Positions 1 to 8,633 of a stretch of DNA of 64,000 nt are shown one piece after another. The notes beneath the pieces were generated by a model that saw only the letters and a list, made by a program, of their open reading frames with translations, was not told where the DNA came from and ran no database searches. The stretch comes from Arthrobacter sp. Soc17.1.1.1 (GTDB lineage: Bacteria; Actinomycetota; Actinomycetes; Actinomycetales; Micrococcaceae), in the NCBI RefSeq assembly GCF_036867195.1, contig NZ_JBAJII010000001.1:3224001-3288000 (forward strand), in the 5' to 3' direction. A program made the position numbers and the translations under genes. The first letter of the stretch is position 1. The number at the start of each line of letters is the position of its first letter.

Positions 1-1215
1 CGCCTCGGGCGGGTACGCCTGATCCCAGGACAGCTGGAAGTTGGGCGCATCCTTGACGAGCTCGAACTGGTACGTGGCGTACTCGGGGTTCGAGGCCTGG
101 TCGAGGAACTGCTCGGTGTTGGTGGTGGTGGGCAGGTTACCGATGGCGATCTGCTCCTGGACGAACTCGTCGGAGTACATGAGCTTCAGGAACTCGGCGG
201 CCTCCTCCGGGTACCGGGTGTCCTTGTGCACGGAGTAGAAGTTGTTGGTGTTGCCGGCGAGGTTGGCGGGGTCACCCTTGCCGCCCTCGATCTCGGGGAA
301 CTCGCTGTAGCCGAGCGAGTTCTCAGCGAACTCGGGATTGGCGTCGAGGTGCGTCGCGTAGGCCCAGGAACCCATGAGCTCGAACCCGGCCCTGCCGCTG
401 GAGAGCAGGGTGGGCGAGCCGCCGTCGGTGAACTTCACCGAGTCGAAGTTGGTGCCGAAGGCACCGGCGTCGATGAGTTCGCGAAGCATGCCGAGGGCCT
501 CGCGGCTCTCCTCGGAGTCCCACACCTCGGTGTCGCCGTCGAGCGCGGCCTGGAAGAGTTCCGGTCCGGCCACGCGGTCGAACACGTACTGGAACCACAT
601 CTGGGTGGGCCACTGGTCCGCTCCACCGAGGGCGATCGGCGTGACGCCTGCGGCCTTCAGCTTCTCGACGTCCTCCAGCAGCTCGTCCCAGGTGGCGGGA
701 GGGGCGTCGATGCCGGCCTGCTGCAGCACCTCGGAGTTGTTGAAGAGCATGACCGGCTGGGTGCCGCGCATCGGGATGCCGTAGCTCTTGTCGTCGACGA
801 CGGCCGTGTTGAAGACCGAGGGCAGGAAGGCATCCTTGAGCTGCGGGTCCTCCTCGATGAAGTCGTCGAGCGGCAGGAGGAGGTCGGCCTTCACGAAGTT
901 CGCGATGCTGCCGCCACCCCAGTTGAAGAAGACGTCCGGAGCGGAGTCCGTGTCGATGATGGTCTGCAGCTTGGTCTGGTAGTCCGCGCCGGGGATCGTG
1001 TCGAGCACGACCTTGACGTCGGAGGTCTCGTTGAACTTCTCGACCATGGCCTGCTCGACCTTGTTGCTGGCGTCGCCGTAGACCGCGACGTGCAGCTCGT
1101 TCTCGGGCCGGCTCGAGGCGTCGCCGCCGCCGCCACCGCACCCGGCAAGGGTGAAGCCCAGCATCATGACCGCGGTGCCCGCAAGAGTGCGGGACATCCA
1201 GGTTCGGTTGTTCAT
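1..1215 (-). CDS. ABC transporter extracellular substrate-binding protein, family 1 (partial, C-terminus outside window)
   Basis: Lipoprotein that captures a substrate, probably a sugar, for an ABC importer. The reading frame is open from the ATG at 1213-1215 to the window edge, 405 codons without a stop, so the C-terminus and any permease genes lie outside. The N-terminus (MNNRTWMSRTLAG...) has a hydrophobic signal segment ending in a lipobox, LAGC, followed by a Gly-rich tether. The mature part (ELHVAVYGDASNKVEQAMVEKF) is the usual first lobe of family 1 solute-binding proteins. A purine-rich GAGAGG lies upstream of the ATG. A perfect 20-bp palindrome lies 20 bp upstream, and the LacI gene is divergent, so repression by LacI or by the next-door ROK protein is likely. 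The substrate cannot be read from the sequence. Confidence 0.9.
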   Translation of the reverse strand, partial: MNNRTWMSRTLAGTAVMMLGFTLAGCGGGGGDASSRPENELHVAVYGDASNKVEQAMVEKFNETSDVKVVLDTIPGADYQTKLQTIIDTDSAPDVFFNWGGGSIANFVKADLLLPLDDFIEEDPQLKDAFLPSVFNTAVVDDKSYGIPMRGTQPVMLFNNSEVLQQAGIDAPPATWDELLEDVEKLKAAGVTPIALGGADQWPTQMWFQYVFDRVAGPELFQAALDGDTEVWDSEESREALGMLRELIDAGAFGTNFDSVKFTDGGSPTLLSSGRAGFELMGSWAYATHLDANPEFAENSLGYSEFPEIEGGKGDPANLAGNTNNFYSVHKDTRYPEEAAEFLKLMYSDEFVQEQIAIGNLPTTTNTEQFLDQASNPEYATYQFELVKDAPNFQLSWDQAYPPEA

Positions 1216-1235
1216 CGTTGAACGCCTCTCGAAAG

Positions 1236-1255
1236 TTTCGATCATATGATCGAAA
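1236..1255. promoter_or_regulatory. 20-bp perfect palindrome, candidate operator
   Basis: TTTCGATCAT followed by ATGATCGAAA is perfectly symmetric. It lies between the divergent binding-protein and LacI genes. It lacks the central CG usual for LacI operators, so the cognate regulator could be the LacI protein, the ROK protein or another factor. Confidence 0.7.
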
Positions 1256-1367
1256 GTGGTGTTGTCGCATGAGTGTATGTAGCGCTCCTCGGCAAATGCA
1301 AGGCGGCGTGTGCAGCGGGTCACATTCTGCGACGAGCGGCGTCCGATGGCCCGCGAATACGCGGGGG

Positions 1368-1373
1368 TAAGCT
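1368..1373 (+). promoter_or_regulatory. -10 box (TAAGCT) of apparently leaderless lacI-family gene
   Basis: TAAGCT is followed by 7 nt and then the ATG at 1381. That spacing puts transcription start on or next to the start codon. No Shine-Dalgarno sequence is seen. Confidence 0.5.
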
Positions 1374-1380
1374 ATCGCTC

Positions 1381-2436
1381 ATGTCGATTCCGGCGGACGA
1401 ACCGCGCGTCACCCTCGCCCACCTTGCCGCGCAGGCAGGGGTGTCCCTCTCCACGATCTCCAAGGTGCTCAACGGGCGCACCGACGTGTCGCCGAAAACC
1501 CGGGCGAAAGTTGAGGAGCTCCTCGAGGAGAACGGCTACCGGCGGCGCAAGGTCTCGACGGCCAAGGCGGGCCTGGTGGAACTGGTGTTCCACGAGCTGG
1601 AGAGCGCCTGGGCCCTCGAACTCATCCGGGGCGTGGAGAACGTGGCCCGCAGCCATGGCCTGAGCGTCGTCCTCACGGAGACCGGTTCGCGGCACGCCCC
1701 CGGACCGGAGTGGATCGAGGGCGTCATGTCGAGGCGGCCCGCCGGCGTGGTCCTCGTGTTCTCGGAACTGCCCCAGGACTTCCGTACGAAGCTGGAGGCC
1801 AGGTCCATCCCGTTCGTGATCATCGACCCTGCAGGCGATCCGTCACCCGACGTCCCCTCGGTGGGGTCGGCCAACTGGTCCGGCGGGATGATGGCCACAC
1901 GGCACCTGATCGACCTGGGCCATACGCGGATCGCGGCGATCAGCGGGCCGGAGGACATGATGTGCTCCCTCGCGAGGATCGACGGATACCGCTCGGCCAT
2001 GAACATGGCGTCCCTGCCGATCGACCCCTCGTTCATCAGGTTCGGCAACTTCCACGTGGACGGCGGCCGGGACCACGCCTTCTCCCTGCTGCGCGGTCCC
2101 CACCCGCCCACCGCGATCTTCGCGGGCAGCGACCTCCAGGCCCTGGGCGTGCTCGACGCCGCCCGGCAGATCGGCCTGCGCGTCCCGGAGGAACTCTCGA
2201 TCGTGGGATACGACGACCTGCCCGTGGCCCAGTGGTCGAGCCCTGCCCTGACCACCGTCCACCAGCCGCTCATCCAGATGGCGGAGGAGGCCACGCGCAT
2301 GGTCCTGCGCCTGCGCGACGGCGAGCGGCCCGACAACCTGCGGCTGGATCTCGCGACGAGTCTCGTGGTGCGCCAGAGCACGTCCGCGCCGGACGGCGTC
2401 CTTGCGGTGGACGGCCCGATCGGGCAGCGAGCCTGA
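1381..2436 (+). CDS. LacI family transcriptional repressor
   Basis: DNA-binding repressor of 351 residues, a normal length for the family. The LacI helix-turn-helix is at about residues 9-31 (VTLAHLAAQAGVSLSTISKV), with the hinge-type helix after it. A periplasmic-binding-protein-like effector domain runs from about residue 65 to 340, including the typical stretches DLGHTRIAAISGP and LSIVGYDDLPVAQWSSPALTTV. I chose the ATG at 1381 because it begins directly before the HTH and has a -10 box at leaderless spacing. An in-frame upstream extension exists but adds no conserved sequence. It is divergent from the ABC binding-protein gene, which it probably controls in response to that transporter's sugar. 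The effector is unknown. Confidence 0.93.
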   Translation: MSIPADEPRVTLAHLAAQAGVSLSTISKVLNGRTDVSPKTRAKVEELLEENGYRRRKVSTAKAGLVELVFHELESAWALELIRGVENVARSHGLSVVLTETGSRHAPGPEWIEGVMSRRPAGVVLVFSELPQDFRTKLEARSIPFVIIDPAGDPSPDVPSVGSANWSGGMMATRHLIDLGHTRIAAISGPEDMMCSLARIDGYRSAMNMASLPIDPSFIRFGNFHVDGGRDHAFSLLRGPHPPTAIFAGSDLQALGVLDAARQIGLRVPEELSIVGYDDLPVAQWSSPALTTVHQPLIQMAEEATRMVLRLRDGERPDNLRLDLATSLVVRQSTSAPDGVLAVDGPIGQRA

Positions 2437-2518
2437 TCCCGGGGAGTCCACCTCCCGATACGATGACACTCAGACCAGGCGCACGGAGGCTCCTGCAGGA
2501 CGAAGGAGGATCCGCGCT

Positions 2519-3682
2519 GTGCGGTCATCACCCGGCACGGCGAACGGCACCGAGGGCCTTCGCGCGCAGAACCTGTCCCAGATCCTCACCATGGTGCACC
2601 GGGACGGACCGCTGTCCCGCTCCGAGCTGACCCGCCGGAGCGGCTTCAACCGCTCCACCGTCGGCGCCCTCGTGCAGGCCCTCGCGGAGAGGAACCTGGT
2701 GCGCGAGTCCGAGCCGGCCGGCGCGGGACGGGTGGGGCGCCCGAGCCCCATCGTGCAGGCGAACCCCGGCGTGGCCGTGCTCGCGGTCAATCCCGACATC
2801 GATGCGCTGACCGTCGGCGTCGTGGGCCTCGGCGGGCGGGTGCACCATCGCATCCGCCGAGAGACCCGCGGGATCCCGTCGCTCGAGGACGCCGTCGGCC
2901 TCACCCGCGACATCGTGGCCGGCCTGCAGCCGGCGCTGGCAGCCCTCGACCGGGTGCTCGGCGTCGGGATCGCGCTGCCCGGACTCGTCAACGCGGGCAC
3001 GGGCCGCGTGCTCGTGGCACCGCACCTGGGGTGGCGCGACGCCGACCTCACCGGGCCGTTCAGCCGGGCGCTCGGGCTCCCGGCGGTCGCCGGGAACGAT
3101 GCCTCGCTCGGGTCCCTCGCGGAGAGCATCTTCGGCGCGGCGCTCGGGGTACGGGACGCGGTGTACCTGAACGGCAGTGCGAGCGGTATCGGCGGTGGGA
3201 TCGTCACCGGAGGAGCCCAGCTCGTGGGCAGCCGGGGCTTCGGCGGGGAACTCGGCCACACCCTCGTCAGCCCGGGTGGGGCCGCGTGCCACTGCGGCCG
3301 CTCGGGGTGCCTGGACGCCGAGGTACGCCTGGAACGACTGCTCGATGCGGCCGGCGAGGACGCCGGGGGCGGCATCGAGGCGCTCGAGCGGGTGCTCGCC
3401 GAGGACCCCGGGCCGGCCGTCCGAGCCGAGGCCGAACGCCAGCGGGAGTTGCTCACCGTCGCCCTGGTCGACTTCACCAATATCTTCGACCCCCGGCTGA
3501 TCGTCCTCGGCGGATTCCTCGGCGCCCTCGTCGGGTTCCCCGGGGATCAGCTCAGCGGGACGGTCAACGCGGCATCGCTCGCGGGCGGGGTGGAGGTGCG
3601 CCGCGCGGCGCTGGGCCCGGAGCTGCTGCTGATCGGGGCCGCGGAGCTGGCGTTCCAGCCCCTGCTCTCGGCGCCGTCCTGA
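2519..3682 (+). CDS. ROK family transcriptional repressor
   Basis: ROK proteins of this kind join an N-terminal winged helix to a sugar-kinase-like fold and act as carbohydrate-responsive repressors. Here the helix-turn-helix (LSRSELTRRSGFNRSTV) lies near residues 30-60. The ROK core follows with GFGGELGHTLV and the zinc-site motif CHCGRSGCLDAEV near residue 257. The 387-residue length from the GTG at 2519 is typical. That start has an excellent ribosome site, AAGGAGGA, 8 nt upstream; a longer in-frame extension into the lacI end looks non-coding. It lies 82 bp after the LacI gene in the same direction. Kinase activity is unlikely for a family member with a DNA-binding domain. The ligand is unknown. 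Confidence 0.93.
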   Translation: MRSSPGTANGTEGLRAQNLSQILTMVHRDGPLSRSELTRRSGFNRSTVGALVQALAERNLVRESEPAGAGRVGRPSPIVQANPGVAVLAVNPDIDALTVGVVGLGGRVHHRIRRETRGIPSLEDAVGLTRDIVAGLQPALAALDRVLGVGIALPGLVNAGTGRVLVAPHLGWRDADLTGPFSRALGLPAVAGNDASLGSLAESIFGAALGVRDAVYLNGSASGIGGGIVTGGAQLVGSRGFGGELGHTLVSPGGAACHCGRSGCLDAEVRLERLLDAAGEDAGGGIEALERVLAEDPGPAVRAEAERQRELLTVALVDFTNIFDPRLIVLGGFLGALVGFPGDQLSGTVNAASLAGGVEVRRAALGPELLLIGAAELAFQPLLSAPS

Positions 3683-3769
3683 CCTCCTGGAGGACACCCT
3701 CCCAGCGAGCACGTGGAGGCGGCTCCGATGCGGCGGCGACCATCAGGGACCTGTCCGCAGGCATACGGA

Positions 3770-3803
3770 ACGGCGCATCGTCCCTGCCGGGCTGATGCGC
3801 CGT
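3770..3803. terminator. Hairpin between convergent genes
   Basis: Ten-bp arms ACGGCGCATC/GATGCGCCGT with a 14-nt loop, lying between the convergent ROK and DUF3073 genes. There is no clear T tract, as is common in GC-rich actinobacteria. Confidence 0.55.
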
Positions 3804-3831
3804 GGTGCACAGAAGGTCGGCGGATCGAGGG

Positions 3832-4071
3832 TCAGCCGGTGCGGCGGGAGCCGCTCTCCTCGCCGTCGTCCTCGACCTCGTCGGCGTACTTGTCCTCATA
3901 CGCCGAGTAGTCCGGTTCAACCGGCTCGACGGGTTCGGTACGTCGGGTGGAAGCACGACTGCCCGGGCCTGTGAGCTCTCGCTGCAGTGCCGAATAGTCA
4001 GTGGCCGGGCTGAAGTACTTCATGTCCCGTGCCTGCTTGGTAGCTTTTGCCTTTTGACGGCCGCGCCCCAT
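3832..4071 (-). CDS. DUF3073 family protein
   Basis: Small basic-then-acidic protein of 79 residues. The N-terminal signature MGRGRQKAKATKQARDMKYF and the following segment DYSALQREL are the hallmark of DUF3073, found across Actinobacteria; the tail is rich in Glu and Asp. No function is established for the family. I start at the ATG at 4069-4071, which begins the conserved block and has AAAGGGGG 7-8 nt upstream. A 13-residue in-frame extension further upstream is not conserved. It is transcribed alone, divergent from the septum-formation family gene. Confidence 0.93.
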   Translation of the reverse strand: MGRGRQKAKATKQARDMKYFSPATDYSALQRELTGPGSRASTRRTEPVEPVEPDYSAYEDKYADEVEDDGEESGSRRTG

Positions 4072-4371
4072 GGCGTGACCCCCTTTGTGCGTCGATCCGG
4101 AGGTGGTCACTGGGGCACGAGGCCCAAGGCTGCAGCGAGGCCCCGGAGTATTTGGTCAAATTGTCGTAAGTATAGGTTACATGGTTTCACCGTCGCCCGA
4201 GCCCGGTTCGGATCGACGGCGCGCGGGCCGCTGCGGTTGCGGTGCCTCCGGCCTGCCTGATCCACCCGCCCTGCGCCGGGTCCTCGCGGGAGCGAACTTG
4301 GATAGAGTCGGAGCCACGTCGGAGCGTCCCGGCGACGACCGACCAGGAATGCAAGGAGACAGCGGCCCACC
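4072..4371. other. Divergent promoter region between DUF3073 and septum-formation gene
   Basis: No gene seen. The stretch 4150-4185 is unusually AT-rich for this window. It holds TATACT on the minus strand (4169-4174), a good -10 for the DUF3073 gene, without a convincing -35. For the plus-strand gene, TAGAGT at 4303-4308 could be a -10 with a leader of about 55 nt. Confidence 0.45.
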
Positions 4372-5742
4372 ATGAGCAACGAGGAGCAGGCACCGAGGGA
4401 GCCCGGGACCGGTCCCGCGCCGGACAGCACGGACGAGCAGGACGGCCCGACGCTGGTCGATCCCGACGACGTGGTCCTCGACGACGGGGACGTGTCCGCC
4501 GACGCCCTCGAGCCGGAGCTGTCGGTCTCGCCCGAAGCCCTCGATCTGGAGGAGCCTGCCCTCGGACCCGTGCGCATCAGTACCGACGCCGCGGAGGCGG
4601 CCTCGCTCGAGGAGGCCGCCGCCGAGGCACGCGCCGTCGCCGCGGAGGCAGAGGAGACCGGGACGCTCGTCGGCGGGCCGATGCCCGCCGACGCCCCGCT
4701 CGTCCGCGCCGCCCCGGACGGCACGGCACCGGCCGGGGGCGCCGCGGGAGACACGAGCGGCGACACCACTGACGCCACTGGCGCCCCTCACACCGCTGGC
4801 GCCCCTCACACCGCCGGTACTAAAGACACGACCGGCAGCCATGGCGCCTCCGCCGTCCCGCCCCCCGGCGCCGAGCGGCATCCGGACCCCGGGCACGGCG
4901 GGGACGCCGGGCACGGCGGGGACGGCGAGCCCCGCGGGGACGCCGGGAACGGCTACCCTGGCGAGGATGCCGGGGTCCCGATGGGCGGGCACTATGCCTT
5001 CCCGCCCGAGGGCGGCGAGCCTGGCCTCGGGCACCCGGACCCGTACCCAGGGACGGATCCGGCCTTCATCGGCCCGGGAGCCGCAGGAGCAGCCGGAGGC
5101 GCCGGCGTCGCAGGAGCCACCGGAGCGGGGGGCACGACCGGGGGCGCGGGACCCGCCGGCTCGGACGACACCCCGGGGAGCGGCTCCCCCGCCCGCGCCG
5201 GCTGGGTCCCCGAGGCGTCCGACGACGGGCAGCAGGGCGCCGCGCAGGATCCCCTCCGGCGCGACAGGACCCGGGCCAGGAGCAGCGCCCTGCCGCTGCT
5301 CCTGGTGGTCGGCGGTGCCGTCGTGCTCCTCGGACTCCTCGTCTGGCTGCTCGTGTCCCTGTTCGGCGGATCGGACGACGGGCAGCGCGTGGATCCGTCG
5401 TCCCTCGCATCCGGCGAATGCCTGGCGGAGTTCACGGACATCACCGAGGACGCGGCCCGGGTGGACTGCTCCGAACCCCACAACGCGCAGCTCGTGGCGA
5501 GCGAGAGCTACCCGGAGGACGCCGAGTTCCCGGGCCGGGAGCAGCTCGGCCTGCGCGCCGAGGCGGCGTGCGCCGACGCCTCGGCGGCCATCGACCCGGA
5601 CGTCGTCACCGAGGACCTCCGCGTCACCCTGCTCAATGCGGTCCCGACCACTCAGACGTGGGCCGACGGCGACCGCCGCGTGGACTGCTTCGCGGTCGTC
5701 GAGGACGGCGGCACCCTGAGCCGGAGCCTGCTCACCCCCTGA
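4372..5742 (+). CDS. Septum-formation family membrane-anchored protein
   Basis: 456 residues: a long acidic, Ala/Gly/Pro-rich disordered N-terminal part (about 1-300), one transmembrane helix (about 304-326, LPLLLVVGGAVVLLGLLVWL) and a C-terminal extracytoplasmic domain of about 110 residues. That domain carries paired cysteines (SGECLAEF, ARVDCSEPHNAQL, EAACADA, RRVDCFAVV), which matches the actinobacterial septum-formation domain (PF13845-like). Orientation is inferred as cytoplasmic tail then exported domain. The ATG at 4372 has AAGGAGA 13 nt upstream. The long low-complexity region contains short direct repeats. A role at division septa comes from the family name; nothing in the neighbourhood tests it. 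Confidence 0.8.
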   Translation: MSNEEQAPREPGTGPAPDSTDEQDGPTLVDPDDVVLDDGDVSADALEPELSVSPEALDLEEPALGPVRISTDAAEAASLEEAAAEARAVAAEAEETGTLVGGPMPADAPLVRAAPDGTAPAGGAAGDTSGDTTDATGAPHTAGAPHTAGTKDTTGSHGASAVPPPGAERHPDPGHGGDAGHGGDGEPRGDAGNGYPGEDAGVPMGGHYAFPPEGGEPGLGHPDPYPGTDPAFIGPGAAGAAGGAGVAGATGAGGTTGGAGPAGSDDTPGSGSPARAGWVPEASDDGQQGAAQDPLRRDRTRARSSALPLLLVVGGAVVLLGLLVWLLVSLFGGSDDGQRVDPSSLASGECLAEFTDITEDAARVDCSEPHNAQLVASESYPEDAEFPGREQLGLRAEAACADASAAIDPDVVTEDLRVTLLNAVPTTQTWADGDRRVDCFAVVEDGGTLSRSLLTP

Positions 5743-5756
5743 CGGGGCGGGATGCA

Positions 5757-5790
5757 CGAAGGGGAGGGACCGGATGGTCCCTCCCCTTCG
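5757..5790. terminator. Bidirectional terminator hairpin
   Basis: Perfect 15-bp stem (left arm CGAAGGGGAGGGACC) with a GGAT loop between the convergent septum-formation gene and clpB. Confidence 0.8.
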
Positions 5791-5807
5791 CGTCCGGGGT
5801 GCGGAGG

Positions 5808-8432
5808 CTACCGTGCGGCCCGCACGAGCAGGCCCTCCGGCTCCGCCCCGGGGTCCCCGAGCGCGTCCACATCGGGCTCCGGACGGTCGACGACCACGGT
5901 GTCGCCGTCGACGATCTCGCCGGCGAGGATGCCCCGGGCCAGCCGGTCACCGATCTCGCGCTGGACGAGTCGGCGGAGCGGGCGGGCGCCGTACGCCGGG
6001 TCGAACCCGGTGAGGGCGAGCCACTCGCTGGCGGCCTCACTGACGTCGAGCTCGAGCCTGCGGTCGTGCAGCCGGTCGCCCAGCGACTTCACCTGCAGCT
6101 CCACGATCCGCGACAGCTCGTCGAGGCTCAGCGGGTCGAACACCACGACGTCGTCGAGCCGGTTCAGGAACTCCGGCCGGAAGTTCGCGTTGACGGCCGA
6201 CATCACGGCGGCGCGCTTCGCGGCGTCGTCGAGGGACGGGTCCACGAGGAACTGCGAGCCCAGGTTCGAGGTCATCACGAGGATCACGTTGCGGAAGTCG
6301 ACCGTGCGGCCCTGACCGTCGGTGAGGCGGCCGTCGTCGAGCACCTGCAGCAGCAGGTCGAAGACCTCGGGGTGCGCCTTCTCCACCTCGTCGAGCAGCA
6401 CCACGCTGTAAGGGCGGCGCCGCACGGCCTCGGTGAGCTGGCCGCCCTCCTCGTAGCCCACGTATCCCGGAGGAGCACCGACGAGGCGCGCCACCGAGTG
6501 CTTCTCCGAGTACTCGGACATGTCGATCCGGATCATGGCGCGCTCGTCGTCGAACAGGAAGTCCGCGAGCGCCTTGGCGAGCTCCGTCTTGCCCACACCG
6601 GTGGGGCCGAGGAACAGGAAGGAGCCCGTGGGGCGGTTCGGGTCCGAGACGCCGGCCCGGGCCCGCCGGACGGCGTCGGACACCGCGGACACCGCCCGCT
6701 TCTGCCCGATCAGGCGTGCGCCGATCACATCCTCCATGGCCAGGAGCTTCTCGCTCTCGCCCTGGAGCATGCGTCCTGCGGGGATGCCCGTCCAGGCGGA
6801 GATCACCTCGGCGATGTCGTTCGCGGTGACCTCCTCGGCGACCATCAGCTCCGGGGCGTTGGCGCTCTGCTCCTCGGCGGCCTGCGCCTCGCGCAGCTCG
6901 CGCTCCACCTGCGGGATCTCCCCGTACAGGATGCGCGACGCCGTCTCGAGGTCCCCTTCGCGCTGGGCGCGGTCGGCCTGCGAGCGCAGGTCGTCGAGGG
7001 ATGCCTTCAGGTCGCCCACGCGGTTCAGGCCGGCCTTCTCCGACTCCCACCGCGCGTTCAGCCCGTCGAGTTCCTCCTGGCGGTCCGCCATCTCGGCGCG
7101 CAGGGCGTCCAGCCTCTCGCGGGACGCCTCGTCCTTCTCACGGGACAGCGCCATCTCCTCCATGCGCATCCGCTCGAGGGACCGGCGCAGCTCGTCGATC
7201 TCCACCGGCGCGGAGTCGATCTCCATGCGCAGGCGCGAGGCCGCCTCGTCGACGAGGTCGATGGCCTTGTCCGGGAGCTGCCGCCCCGGGATGTACCGGT
7301 GGGACAGCGTGGCAGCGGCCACGAGCGCGGAGTCGGCGATCGAGACCTTGTGGTGCGCCTCGTAGCGCTGCTTCAGGCCGCGCAGGATGCCGATCGTGTC
7401 GGGAACGGACGGTTCGCCGACGTACACCTGCTGGAACCTCCGCTCCAGTGCGGGGTCCTTCTCGACGTTCTCGCGGTACTCGTCGAGCGTCGTCGCACCG
7501 ATGAGCCGGAGCTCACCGCGGGCCAGCATGGGCTTGAGCATGTTCCCGGCGTCCATGGAACCCTCGGACGCACCGGCACCCACCACGGTGTGCAGCTCGT
7601 CGATGAACGTGACCACCTGGCCGTTGGACGAGCGGATCTCCTCGAGCACCGCCTTCAGGCGCTCCTCGAACTCCCCGCGGTACTTGGCGCCCGCGATCAT
7701 GGAGCCGAGATCGAGGCTGATCAGGCTCTTCCCCCGGAGCGACTCGGGGACGTCCCCGGCCACCATGCGCTGCGCGAGGCCCTCGACGACGGCGGTCTTG
7801 CCCACGCCGGGCTCGCCGATCAGGACGGGGTTGTTCTTCGTGCGGCGGCTGAGCACCTGGACCACACGGCGGATCTCGGCGTCGCGCCCGATCACGGGAT
7901 CGAGCTTGCCGCTGCGGGCCACCTCGGTGAGGTCCACGCCGAACTTCTCGAGGGCCTGGAAGGTGTTCTCGGGGTCCGGGGTGGTCACGCGCCGGTCACC
8001 GCGCACGCCGGGGAGCGCGGAGGCGAGGACCTCACGCGTGAGCCCGGCGGACCGGAGGATGCCGCCCGCGGCACCGGCGTCGGAGGCGAGGGCCAGCAGG
8101 AGGTGCTCGGTGGAGACGAACTGGTCCCCCAGGGTGTCGGCCTCCTCCTTGGCGGCGTTGACCGTCTGCAGGGCACCGCGGGAGAACTGCGGCTGCGCCA
8201 CGGAGGATCCCGACGACGACGGCAGGGCCTTGATCGCGGCGCTGGCCTGCACGCTCACGGTATCGGGATCGGCGCCCGCGGCCTTGAGCAGCGCGACGGC
8301 GATGCCTTCCCGCTGATCCAGCAGTGCCTTGAGGAAGTGGGGGGTCTCGATCTGTGCATTGCCCGCCGTGGAGGCATTCATGGCGGCAGCCGACAGCACC
8401 TCACGGCTCTTGGTGGTGAAATTGGTGTCCAC
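5808..8432 (-). CDS. clpB: ATP-dependent chaperone ClpB
   Basis: Hexameric AAA+ disaggregase of 874 residues that pulls apart protein aggregates together with DnaK, DnaJ and GrpE, all present at 33.2-37.0 kb. It has the N-terminal substrate domain (about 1-150), the first AAA+ module with Walker A GEPGVGKT at 206-213, a Glu/Arg-rich coiled-coil middle domain (about 400-530) that separates ClpB from ClpA/C, and a second AAA+ module with [14 protein letters not shown] near residue 600. The N-terminus [16 protein letters not shown] is canonical. GGAAAGGAA precedes the ATG. A HAIR element 42 bp upstream of the start indicates HspR repression, shared with dnaK. Confidence 0.98.
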   Translation of the reverse strand: MDTNFTTKSREVLSAAAMNASTAGNAQIETPHFLKALLDQREGIAVALLKAAGADPDTVSVQASAAIKALPSSSGSSVAQPQFSRGALQTVNAAKEEADTLGDQFVSTEHLLLALASDAGAAGGILRSAGLTREVLASALPGVRGDRRVTTPDPENTFQALEKFGVDLTEVARSGKLDPVIGRDAEIRRVVQVLSRRTKNNPVLIGEPGVGKTAVVEGLAQRMVAGDVPESLRGKSLISLDLGSMIAGAKYRGEFEERLKAVLEEIRSSNGQVVTFIDELHTVVGAGASEGSMDAGNMLKPMLARGELRLIGATTLDEYRENVEKDPALERRFQQVYVGEPSVPDTIGILRGLKQRYEAHHKVSIADSALVAAATLSHRYIPGRQLPDKAIDLVDEAASRLRMEIDSAPVEIDELRRSLERMRMEEMALSREKDEASRERLDALRAEMADRQEELDGLNARWESEKAGLNRVGDLKASLDDLRSQADRAQREGDLETASRILYGEIPQVERELREAQAAEEQSANAPELMVAEEVTANDIAEVISAWTGIPAGRMLQGESEKLLAMEDVIGARLIGQKRAVSAVSDAVRRARAGVSDPNRPTGSFLFLGPTGVGKTELAKALADFLFDDERAMIRIDMSEYSEKHSVARLVGAPPGYVGYEEGGQLTEAVRRRPYSVVLLDEVEKAHPEVFDLLLQVLDDGRLTDGQGRTVDFRNVILVMTSNLGSQFLVDPSLDDAAKRAAVMSAVNANFRPEFLNRLDDVVVFDPLSLDELSRIVELQVKSLGDRLHDRRLELDVSEAASEWLALTGFDPAYGARPLRRLVQREIGDRLARGILAGEIVDGDTVVVDRPEPDVDALGDPGAEPEGLLVRAAR

Positions 8433-8473
8433 GCGCGGTTCCTTTCCGTCCTGACGCAGGGATGGCGATCACA

Positions 8474-8492
8474 TTGAGTGTACTCGACTCAA
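8474..8492. promoter_or_regulatory. HAIR element (HspR operator) upstream of clpB
   Basis: TTGAGT-N7-ACTCAA matches the core of the HAIR consensus (CTTGAGT-N7-ACTCAAG). It lies 42 bp upstream of the clpB ATG, between clpB and the divergent penicillin-binding protein gene. Confidence 0.88.
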
Positions 8493-8620
8493 CTTTGATG
8501 CGGGGCTGGATATTCCCGGGGGACACCCCTGTACCGGTGCTGTACGCTCCCGGCGTCGGGGATCAGCGGCGGGGCCCGATGCCCGGTGAGGCGCGGAGCG
8601 GCCAGAGACCGCGTCTCCGA

Positions 8621-8626
8621 CATAAT
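8621..8626 (+). promoter_or_regulatory. -10 box (CATAAT) of penicillin-binding protein gene
   Basis: CATAAT lies 7 nt before the ATG at 8634, a leaderless arrangement; no ribosome site is visible. Confidence 0.45.
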
Positions 8627-8633
8627 GGCCCGT

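Noticed and set aside
323..1270. Minus-strand frame of 315 codons over the ABC binding-protein gene
   Set aside because: Frame-shifted reading rich in Arg and His; the correct frame gives a lipoprotein with a lipobox and a family 1 fold.
5418..8477. Very long plus-strand open frame opposite clpB
   Set aside because: It is a shadow of the GC-rich clpB coding strand: Asp/His/Leu/Arg-rich with no recognisable domain, whereas the minus strand encodes a complete ClpB.
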